DNA of 64,000 nt from Pelagicoccus albus. Its GTDB lineage: Bacteria > Verrucomicrobiota > Verrucomicrobiia > Opitutales > Opitutaceae. The notes under the pieces are model-generated. The model made no database searches. It saw nothing but the letters and a program-made list of their open reading frames with translations, and was not told the origin of the DNA. Shown one piece after another: positions 54,881-62,251 of this stretch; position 1 is the first letter of the stretch, and every line of letters starts with the position of its first letter. The position numbers and the translations under genes are program-made. Location of the stretch: the NCBI RefSeq assembly GCF_014230145.1, contig NZ_JACHVC010000012.1, positions 873,001 to 937,000 on the forward strand. The letters are read 5' to 3'.

Positions 54881-56701
54881 TTAGTCAGCCGCAACATCAC
54901 GAATCTTGGCTAGGCTGAAAACGAGAAAAGAATACGGAGCTAGGTTAATGGAAGCGCTCGCATCGGCAGAGTCATAGGCTTCCAGCTTGGCTCGTTTGTC
55001 CCCCTCTTCAGAAATGCTCTCCGGTCGGTGATATTCGTCGGAGGCTGAGTTTACCAGACAGTTCCAGAGACCCGGGGCTGGAAAACCGAGCTTGTATTTC
55101 ACATGCTCTTGGTTGCCTAGATTGATGAAAACCATCACATCGTCACCCTCCCCGTGATCCCGCCAGCGGTGAAAAGAGAGAATATTGTCCGCCTCGTTAC
55201 AATGTAGGATCTCAATTCCCTGCCCCGTCAATCCAGCGGAGTTGCCACTCTTGTTCAACCGAGCTTCGATCAAGTCCCCGAACAACCGGACCATACCTTT
55301 GACCTCGTCTCGACGAGACCAGTCAACCGGCTTGTCATCTGAAAACCAATCCCCCTCCAAGAACTCTTGTCCTTGGAATAACATCGGCACTCCGGGAGCG
55401 GTCAAGGCGAGGCAAGCTCCTATTCCCACCCGAGCGCTTGCATGAAAGCCGGTCTCGTTTTCCGCATCGATTTCGTGAGCGACTCGAGCTTGGCCGTTCG
55501 CAACTTCGTCATGAGATTCTGTATACACGACTCGTTGAAAGGCATCTCCATTGTAGCGGAAAGTCAGCGCATCGCAAATCTTCTGCATCGATCTGCTGGA
55601 GTCCTCTGGTTGTATCAAAACATCACGTACCGGATGAACGAAGGCAGCATCCCACTGGGCGTGAAATCCAGCCCCGCCGTGTTCCAGAGCATCTGTCAAC
55701 TGCGGCTCGTTCTGCAAGTCTTCCGCGATCAGGATCTTTCCCTCTGGTAGCTCGCGAGCGTCCTTGTTGATCCAACGGATGAGTTCGAGACCGTCGGGCA
55801 AATGATCCGCTCCGTCGGCTCGCACACTGCGGATGTAGAGTGTCATGTCATAGCGGAGTCCATCCACGCGAAACTCCTGCAGCCACATCATGGCGTTGTC
55901 ATGGATGTACTGGCACACCTCTCCACGACCGTAATCCGGTCGAGTTTGCCCCCAGGGCGTCTCTGCCTTCCAGTCATTATAAAAGTATATTCCTCCCAGC
56001 CCATTCTCGTCCCAGCCGTCGAACTGCCAGATATCGAGGTCGCTCGGCCCGAAGTGGTTGTAAACCACATCAAGAATCACACCGATACCTCGCCGGTGGG
56101 CTTCCTTGACGAGGCGCTTAAGAGCATCTGGGCCACCATAGCTGCTTTCTACCGCATAAATGTGCGATGGGTTGTAGCCCCAGGAAATATCGCCGGCGAA
56201 CTCCGCCACCGGCATGATTTCCAGGGCGTTGATCCCGAGGCCTTGCAGGTAGTCCAACTTCTCACAGACAAGGTCGAGAACAGGCTTGTCGCGATTTCCC
56301 TCCTTTTCGAGCTCTGCGAAAGTGCGGGCGTGAACTTCGTAAACGACCAGTTCGTTATGAGGCGGGAGTTCGAAGTCATCGTCTTCCCAGTCGAAATCAT
56401 CCGCATAAACGATTCCGTTACCGACGGAGTTGGTCACTTCGCGAGCTCGCGGATCGATCCGCTCCATCCGCTTGTCACCATTTTTCACTACAAACTTGTA
56501 ATGCGATCCGGGTTTCGCCCCGGCACAGATGCCCGACCAGTTACCTCCTTCATCCCGGGTTAACTCATCCGCTTCCTCATCCCAATCGTTCCAGTCTCCC
56601 ACTACCGAAACGGCATCCGCGTTTGGCGCCCAAACCTTAAAGCCTACTCCCTCATCCAAGACGCCAGCGCCCAGCGGTAAATCTAAGATTATCTCGTTCA
56701 T
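54881..56701 (-). CDS. GH13 enzyme with CBM48, branching-enzyme/trehalohydrolase-like
   Basis: A 606-residue cytoplasmic enzyme from ATG 56701, chosen because GGAG lies about 11 bases upstream; a TTG at 56716 is less likely. An N-terminal CBM48 (about 8-95, VWAPNADAVSVVGDWNDW) is followed by a GH13 barrel with DVVYNHFG, the nucleophile Asp285 in VDGLRYDMT, the acid Glu327 in LIAEDLQNEP and YTESHDE, and a C-terminal beta domain. It acts on alpha-1,4-glucans. It is shorter than most GlgB proteins, and the layout also fits malto-oligosyltrehalose trehalohydrolase, so I leave the symbol open. No trehalose or glycogen partner is in the window. Confidence 0.8.
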   Translation of the reverse strand: MNEIILDLPLGAGVLDEGVGFKVWAPNADAVSVVGDWNDWDEEADELTRDEGGNWSGICAGAKPGSHYKFVVKNGDKRMERIDPRAREVTNSVGNGIVYADDFDWEDDDFELPPHNELVVYEVHARTFAELEKEGNRDKPVLDLVCEKLDYLQGLGINALEIMPVAEFAGDISWGYNPSHIYAVESSYGGPDALKRLVKEAHRRGIGVILDVVYNHFGPSDLDIWQFDGWDENGLGGIYFYNDWKAETPWGQTRPDYGRGEVCQYIHDNAMMWLQEFRVDGLRYDMTLYIRSVRADGADHLPDGLELIRWINKDARELPEGKILIAEDLQNEPQLTDALEHGGAGFHAQWDAAFVHPVRDVLIQPEDSSRSMQKICDALTFRYNGDAFQRVVYTESHDEVANGQARVAHEIDAENETGFHASARVGIGACLALTAPGVPMLFQGQEFLEGDWFSDDKPVDWSRRDEVKGMVRLFGDLIEARLNKSGNSAGLTGQGIEILHCNEADNILSFHRWRDHGEGDDVMVFINLGNQEHVKYKLGFPAPGLWNCLVNSASDEYHRPESISEEGDKRAKLEAYDSADASASINLAPYSFLVFSLAKIRDVAAD

Positions 56702-57544
56702 AACAATAGTCTCCAAAATCGTGCCCGTTCATCGGACGAAGCAGGCAATCGCCTCTTTCGCGCCAAAGGATAAAGTTGGCCGGTCGAATTCTCGGATTTT
56801 GTATTTCCGATACGACTACACAGCCGAACAGGACCCTAAGAAATAACGCCTTAGAAGCCCGTTTCCCTAGGAAGACGGGCGATTATGTATGGGCTAGCTC
56901 ACCGCAACGATCGAAAGAAGGAAAATCTTCACCGTCCCAACGACGAGTCAGACAAATGCCGACAAACAAATGCAAACTGCCAGATTCGATTGCAGTTTGC
57001 CTCGTTTTGCGACTCACCAAACTAGGAAATATGCACGATCCAATCCGATCGCTGTCCCTCAAATATCTGGCTCGGGTATCCTAAACCCGGCTAATCGAAA
57101 GATCCGTGCGAATTGGTATCAACCTCGTGCTGAAGTTCGCGATCTAGGGCTTGCAGCTTGGACATCGTTTCAGACTCCATCGGACTCGGACCGATCGCCC
57201 AACAAGCGAGGGACAGGGTCAAAAGCTGGGACGAAAGACGCTGGCGCCAACGGCGTCCCTTTCCACGGGCCACCATTGCCATACTTGGCAATTCCATGGC
57301 CAACATTCCTCTCAGACTGAAAGGCAGCCAATTTTCGCGAATTAGGGATCGTTCGATCTGATAAATCTGATCTGCGAGGCCATCGCCTTCACTATCACTT
57401 CCGTCACCGGTATCGCTGGAATGCATAAGGGACTTTGACCGCAAGCACTGCCTCCGGATCCGAAATTCTAGAGATTTCTGGCCACTATTTTACGCAAAAT
57501 CGCTTTCGGCGCCTCAGGCACGCAACCTGCAGGCGAGCCTGCCC
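56702..57544. other. Intergenic region, 843 bp, no certain gene
   Basis: This gap between the GH13 gene (minus) and the PheC-like gene (plus) holds an 8-bp GC-rich hairpin (56857-56880, GCCCGTTT / AGACGGGC with a G-T pair) without a T run on the plus strand. A minus-strand frame from ATG 57426 to 57091 begins with Asp- and Gly-rich sequence (SDSEGDGLADQIY) like a calcium-loop, but lacks a ribosome site and family character. Several overlapping short plus-strand frames look random. I see no RNA gene. Confidence 0.5.
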
Positions 57545-58351
57545 ATGACCTCTCGTATACTCCTATCTATCTTCCTTGGCCTCGCCACATTGCTAGCGCC
57601 GGTATCCGCCGATAAAGAGACCTCTCGCTTGGATCTCATTCTTGAACGCGGATACCTCACCGTTGGGACGACCGGCGACTTTAAACCCTTCACCTACCTC
57701 AACCCCAAAACCGAAGAGTACGAAGGCATCGATATCGATGCAGCCAAAGACATCGCCGCCAAACTCGGCGTAGAGCTGCATATCGAGGGAACGACCTGGC
57801 CGACCCTAGTTGAGGGAATCCTTGAAGATCGTTACGATCTCGCGGTCGGCGGCATCACTCGAACCCTAAGCCGCCAGACACAGGTCTACATCACCGAACC
57901 CTACTTTCAAACGGGAAAATGTCCCCTCGTTCGGGAAGCCGATGTATCCAAACTGTCGACGATCGCGGACCTCAACCAGCCTTCCGTCAGAGTCGGCGTC
58001 AATCCGGGTGGGACCAACGAACGCTTCGTCCGCCAAATGCTGCCACAAGCCAATGTAACAGTCGTCGAAGACAACCTGTCGATCCCCGGAAAAGTCCTGG
58101 CAGGCGAGTTCGACGTCATGATCACCGACAACGTGGAGGCCATGATCTTTGAAAAGAAACTGCCCGGGCTCGCCGCCTCCCATCCGTCCGAGCCTTTCAC
58201 GGTAGAGGACTTTGGATACCTCCTTCCGCGAGGAGACGAAGCCTGGCTAAATTGGCTAAACCTCTACGTTCACCAAGCGAACCAGAAGGGCTACTACCGC
58301 GATTGGGAAGAGAAATGGCTAGAGCTCCACTCGAAGCCAGCCGAAGAGTGA
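57545..58351 (+). CDS. Periplasmic PheC-like protein (cyclohexadienyl dehydratase/solute-binding family 3)
   Basis: A 268-residue secreted protein (signal peptide MTSRILLSIFLGLATLLAP, cleavage near PVSA). It has the type-II solute-binding fold of the amino-acid-binding family 3: LTVGTTGDFKPFTY, YEGIDIDAAKDIA, DLAVGGITRTLSRQ and VGVNPGGTNERFV. These blocks match periplasmic cyclohexadienyl dehydratase (PheC), which turns prephenate or arogenate into phenylpyruvate or phenylalanine, more closely than a transporter receptor. No ABC permease or ATPase gene is adjacent, which supports an enzyme over a receptor. Dehydratase activity is inferred; a stand-alone binding protein remains possible. Confidence 0.7.
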   Translation: MTSRILLSIFLGLATLLAPVSADKETSRLDLILERGYLTVGTTGDFKPFTYLNPKTEEYEGIDIDAAKDIAAKLGVELHIEGTTWPTLVEGILEDRYDLAVGGITRTLSRQTQVYITEPYFQTGKCPLVREADVSKLSTIADLNQPSVRVGVNPGGTNERFVRQMLPQANVTVVEDNLSIPGKVLAGEFDVMITDNVEAMIFEKKLPGLAASHPSEPFTVEDFGYLLPRGDEAWLNWLNLYVHQANQKGYYRDWEEKWLELHSKPAEE

Positions 58352-58469
58352 GGCGGTATTCCGGACGGTGGTTTTCAATGCTAGACGTTTAACGGGAATT
58401 CGCTAATCACCTGAAGGTAAGCTCTTTTCGCGAAACTATGGACCCACAACCACGCACTAGACTAGCCCT

Positions 58470-59036
58470 ATGACACTCATCGAAGCGATCGCGGTCGTGT
58501 TCGGCCTGGCATGTGTTTGGCTCGTGGTGAAAGAGAGTATCTGGTGCTGGCCGGCCGGGCTGGTTCAGGTCTCCCTCTACGTCTACATATTCTATCAGGC
58601 CAAGCTCTACTCCGACTTTGGTCTGCACATTTTCTACGTGGGGATGCAATTCTATGGCTGGTACCACTGGATGTATGGAGGCAAAGATCGGGACAAAGCT
58701 CCCATCGAAGAATTGAGCCGAAATAGCATCTTGATCTGGTCAGCTGTCTGTTTACTGGGCTCCGTCGCTTGGGGTTGGCTTATGCATCGCTTCACCGACG
58801 CGGTTGTCCCTTATCCGGATGCCTTCACCACCGTGACCAGCCTCGTCGCTCAATGGCTGATGGCTAAAAAGAAGCTGCAAAACTGGCATTTCTGGATCGC
58901 GGTCGATATCGTCGCGGTGGCGGTCTACGCCTACAAGGAGCTCTATCTCACCTCCGGACTCTACGCCGTCTTCCTCGTTTTGTGCGTGATGGGCGTCCGC
59001 GAATGGCGAGCGAAATTATCCGCTCAAGCTGCCTGA
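58470..59036 (+). CDS. pnuC: Nicotinamide riboside transporter PnuC
   Basis: A 188-residue membrane protein with about seven helices. The PnuC core is visible: ESIWCWPAGLVQVSLYVYIF, YSDFGLHIFYVGMQFYGWYHW and a late NWHFWIAVDIVAVAVYAYK. PnuC lets nicotinamide riboside (or a related vitamin) cross the inner membrane by facilitated diffusion driven by intracellular phosphorylation. The nadR gene follows after 20 bp, giving transport and trapping in one operon, and favouring nicotinamide riboside over thiamine or riboflavin as substrate. Confidence 0.92.
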   Translation: MTLIEAIAVVFGLACVWLVVKESIWCWPAGLVQVSLYVYIFYQAKLYSDFGLHIFYVGMQFYGWYHWMYGGKDRDKAPIEELSRNSILIWSAVCLLGSVAWGWLMHRFTDAVVPYPDAFTTVTSLVAQWLMAKKKLQNWHFWIAVDIVAVAVYAYKELYLTSGLYAVFLVLCVMGVREWRAKLSAQAA

Positions 59037-59056
59037 CCTTTTCTTACCTTCCTTTC

Positions 59057-60034
59057 ATGAAAATCGGCCTCACCCTCGGAAAATACGCCCCGCTCCACAA
59101 AGGGCACGAACATGTCATCGAAACCGCCCTTGCCGAAATGGATTTGGTCATCGTCATGATCTACCATTGTCCGGAGACCACTTCTATTCCTCTCTCCACC
59201 CGAGCCCAGTGGATACGCGACCTATTCCCGAACGTGGAAGTCATCGAAGCTCCCGACGGGCCAACCGAAACGGGCGACTCGGAACGCATCAAAAAACTCA
59301 ACGAGGACTACATCCTCAAACGGGTCGGAGATCGCGGCATCACCCACTTCTACTCCAGCGAATTTTATGGCGAGCACGTGAGCCAAACCCTTGGAGCGGA
59401 GAACCGCGTCGTCGACCCCGAACGCTCCATCGTCCCCGTATCAGGCACTGCCATACGGGAAAACGCATTCGAACACCGGCGATTCATTAGCGACCGAGTC
59501 TACAAGGACCTGATACAAAAAGTCGTCTTCCTCGGGGGCCCTTCCACCGGGAAGACCACCCTTTGCACCGCCCTGTCGGAACAATTTTCTACCCCATGGA
59601 TGCCGGAGTACGGACGGGAGTATTGGGAAAAGTTTCATGATGATCGGCGGCTTAGCCCCGAGCAATTGCTGGAGATCGCCGAAGTCCATATCGAACGGGA
59701 GGAAGCGTTGCTCCCCAGCTGCAACAAATACCTCTTCGTGGATACAAACGCGCTCACCACCTACCTCTTCGCCCTCTACTACCATCAGTCCGCTCATCCG
59801 GAACTCAAGCGGCTAGCCGAAGAGAGCAAGCGCCGCTATCAAGTCACCTTCGTTTGCAACGACGATATCCCCTACGACGACACCTGGTGCAGGTCTGGTG
59901 AGGTCAACCGACGAGAATTCCAAGAAGGTACAATCCGCGAACTCGTTGAACGCAAAATCCCCTACCAAACCTTGCCTCCTTCCCTCGAAGATCGGGTGGC
60001 GGCCGTCAAAAGGCGACTGCTGCAAGAGCCATGA
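59057..60034 (+). CDS. nadR: NadR-type NMN adenylyltransferase / ribosylnicotinamide kinase
   Basis: A 325-residue bifunctional enzyme from ATG 59057, the first start consistent with the family (the frame is open earlier but runs into pnuC). The N-terminal nucleotidyltransferase domain has GKYAPLHKGHEHVI (HxGH-type) and VSGTAIREN; the C-terminal kinase has the Walker A GGPSTGKTT (about residues 159-167) and a FVDTNALTTY motif. It phosphorylates nicotinamide riboside and adenylates NMN to NAD. The N-terminal repressor helix-turn-helix found in enterobacterial NadR is absent, so it is purely enzymatic. It forms an operon with pnuC. Confidence 0.93.
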   Translation: MKIGLTLGKYAPLHKGHEHVIETALAEMDLVIVMIYHCPETTSIPLSTRAQWIRDLFPNVEVIEAPDGPTETGDSERIKKLNEDYILKRVGDRGITHFYSSEFYGEHVSQTLGAENRVVDPERSIVPVSGTAIRENAFEHRRFISDRVYKDLIQKVVFLGGPSTGKTTLCTALSEQFSTPWMPEYGREYWEKFHDDRRLSPEQLLEIAEVHIEREEALLPSCNKYLFVDTNALTTYLFALYYHQSAHPELKRLAEESKRRYQVTFVCNDDIPYDDTWCRSGEVNRREFQEGTIRELVERKIPYQTLPPSLEDRVAAVKRRLLQEP

Positions 60035-60113
60035 TACCGCAGAATCTGACGTAAATCCGAGACCAAGCTTCCGCCAAAAGTGCCGCTGTTACACGATCTA
60101 GGCACCTAATTCT

Positions 60114-62093
60114 ATGCCAAACAGTACACTTTCCTTCAAACGGGCCGAACCGGACCTGTCCTCGCTCGAACTCCTTGCCCGCGACTACGCAAATGTGGAC
60201 GCCGCGGTGGCCGAGATCGCACGCCTCTCCGCTGTACAAACCCTGCCTCAAGGAGCCATCCACATCATCAGCGACATCCATGGCGAGGACAAGAAACTGC
60301 AACACGTCATCAACAACGCTTCCGGTAGCCTACGCCCGCTGGTGGAGGAAATGTTTGGTGATCAGATGAGCCCGGAGGAGCTGAAGGAATTTCTAAAACT
60401 TACCTTCTACCCGGCGGAAGTGACCAAACACCTTGAGGATACCCTCCAAGATCCTGAAAAGATCAAAGCCTATGCCCGCGAAACCCTTGCACCTCAACTC
60501 GAGCTCCTGAGGCACCTGCTATCCAATTATAGCCTCCGCCTTGCCTCTGAAGTATTCCCTCCTGAATACAGCGAGCTACTGCTCGAAATCCTATACGCTC
60601 CCTCCACCACTCGCGGTCAGGACTTCACGCAAGCCATCATCGACGAGCTGCAAAAAAAGGGGAAACTGCTCCACTTGATCCACCTAATTGGACGCTTGAT
60701 CCGTAACCTCGCCGTAGATGAGTTGATCATTGGCGGTGACTGCTGGGACCGCGGACCGCGAGGCGACCGTGTGGTCGACTACCTGCGTCTTCAGCCAAAC
60801 GTATCCTTTATTTGGGGAAACCACGACGCGCTTTGGCTTGGAGCAGCCCTCGGAAACGAAGCCTGCATCTGCACCGTACTGCGCGTTTCCCTGCGCTACC
60901 GTCGTATCCGCCAATTGGATGAAGGCTACAGCGTTCCGCTAACCCCGTTGGAGCACTTGGCCCGCAACGTATACGGGGACGATCCGGCAGATTGCTTCAT
61001 GCCCAAAGGCAAGGGCATGCGCCCCACGGAATTGGTAGCCCGTATGCAGAAGGCGATCGCTGTCATGCAATTCAAGGTCGAGGGAAAACTGATTGAGCGA
61101 AATCCTCACTGGGACCTCAACCACCGCCGTCTGCTGCACCGAATCGACTTCGAAAAAGGGACCATCACTATCGATGGAGAAACCTACGAACTGAAAGATA
61201 CGGCGTTTCCGACCATCGACCCGGCCAACCCATACGAGCTGAGCGAGGAGGAGAAGACCTGCCTAGGCCACCTAAAATACTCTTTCCTCAATAGTCAAAA
61301 GCTCCGCGAGCAGATGCGGTACATGGTCAACTACGGCTCGATGTACCTCAAGCGAGAGGAATGCCTCATCTTTCACGGCTGCGTAACCGTCGATGAAAAC
61401 GGGGAGTTCCTGCCCATGATCGTCGACGGAAAGTCACTGGCAGGAAAAGAGCTGTTTGAGGAAATCGAGAAACTGGTACGCCGGGCTTTGGTGGATCAAG
61501 CCGAACCAGATTTGGACCTGCTTTGGTACCTGTGGAGCGGCCCGCGTTCCCCCCTTTTCGGCAAGGACAGAATCGCCACCTTGGAGCGCGACCTGATCGC
61601 GGACAAGAAGCCGCACCGGGAAACGAAGAACCCCTATTTCGCCCTCATCCACAAAGCCAAGTTCTGCGAGCGAATCTTGGAGGAGTTTGGTGTGCCCCCC
61701 GAAACAGGTCTAATCGTAAACGGCCACGTTCCAGTTAAGGTGGAGAAAGGAGAGTCCCCTCTCAAACGAAGCGGCAAGGCGATCACCATCGATGGAGCCT
61801 TCTCGGAAGCGTACGGAGATCACGGATACACCTTACTGCTCGAGCCAAAAAGGATCGTTTTGGCAGAGCACCATCATTTCGAATCTGTAGCGGCCGCTAT
61901 AAACGAAGGGGTCGACATCGTGCCCAGCACTACCGACATCCGCGTATTCGAAAAACCACGCCGCACCGCTGACACGGAGCGAGGTCAACGTATTCGCTTC
62001 CGCATCGAGGAGTTGGAAAGACTCGTGGAGGCCTATCGCACCAACCGCCTGCACGAGAGCCCTAGCAGCCCCGCTACCCATAGTTACTTCTGA
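60114..62093 (+). CDS. fbp: Class III fructose-1,6-bisphosphatase
   Basis: A 659-residue cytoplasmic enzyme, near the usual 640-670 residues of the Firmicutes-type class III FBPase. The metallophosphatase motifs are HIISDIHGEDKKL, IIGGDCWDRGPRGDRVVDYL and FIWGNHDALWLGAALGN, with late NGHVPVK and GDHGYTL. It dephosphorylates fructose-1,6-bisphosphate in gluconeogenesis, a step needed when growth is on sugar acids that enter as three-carbon compounds, such as those from the apionate pathway. It starts 79 bp after nadR and ends with its own stop, without an evident terminator. Confidence 0.93.
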   Translation: MPNSTLSFKRAEPDLSSLELLARDYANVDAAVAEIARLSAVQTLPQGAIHIISDIHGEDKKLQHVINNASGSLRPLVEEMFGDQMSPEELKEFLKLTFYPAEVTKHLEDTLQDPEKIKAYARETLAPQLELLRHLLSNYSLRLASEVFPPEYSELLLEILYAPSTTRGQDFTQAIIDELQKKGKLLHLIHLIGRLIRNLAVDELIIGGDCWDRGPRGDRVVDYLRLQPNVSFIWGNHDALWLGAALGNEACICTVLRVSLRYRRIRQLDEGYSVPLTPLEHLARNVYGDDPADCFMPKGKGMRPTELVARMQKAIAVMQFKVEGKLIERNPHWDLNHRRLLHRIDFEKGTITIDGETYELKDTAFPTIDPANPYELSEEEKTCLGHLKYSFLNSQKLREQMRYMVNYGSMYLKREECLIFHGCVTVDENGEFLPMIVDGKSLAGKELFEEIEKLVRRALVDQAEPDLDLLWYLWSGPRSPLFGKDRIATLERDLIADKKPHRETKNPYFALIHKAKFCERILEEFGVPPETGLIVNGHVPVKVEKGESPLKRSGKAITIDGAFSEAYGDHGYTLLLEPKRIVLAEHHHFESVAAAINEGVDIVPSTTDIRVFEKPRRTADTERGQRIRFRIEELERLVEAYRTNRLHESPSSPATHSYF

Positions 62094-62251
62094 TCAGTCA
62101 GCTTTGAACTTGTAGCCCCCGACTCCTCGCCTCTTCCAAAAGAAGCGGACTGGAAACGCTTGCCCAAAACTCGCTTTGGAAATGAAGTAGTCTCCGCTAC
62201 TCGAGAGCTTCCCTCGCTTCCCCCCATAAAAACTTCCTCCCTAAAACGGAA

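Larger units (their letters stand above)
273..59745. repeat. Dispersed, over-represented 7-mer GTATCCA (mostly TGTATCCA or CGTATCCA)
   Basis: By eye I count 21 plus-strand copies (273, 525, 4927, 5686, 8282, 23872, 24452, 28624, 29469, 29763, 29979, 33169, 36366, 38604, 38714, 39919, 41300, 47990, 48310, 53641, 57944) and 24 minus-strand copies seen as TGGATAC (4144, 6108, 6829, 9460, 20711, 22843, 23586, 25719, 28077, 31857, 32724, 33761, 34071, 36269, 38580, 41932, 47203, 50392, 54070, 54143, 54797, 58213, 59210, 59739). Random expectation at equal base frequencies is about 8. The preceding base is T in 22 copies and C in 14. Copies fall in all reading frames. Confidence 0.7.

Noticed and set aside
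57091-57426. Minus-strand frame with Asp-Gly-rich start in the 843-bp gap
   Set aside because: The calcium-loop-like start is suggestive, but there is no ribosome site, no family match I recognise and the rest looks random. Kept only as a note in the intergenic entry.
57545-58351. Amino-acid ABC transporter operon
   Set aside because: The binding-protein-like gene has no permease or ATPase gene next to it; its motifs fit PheC better.
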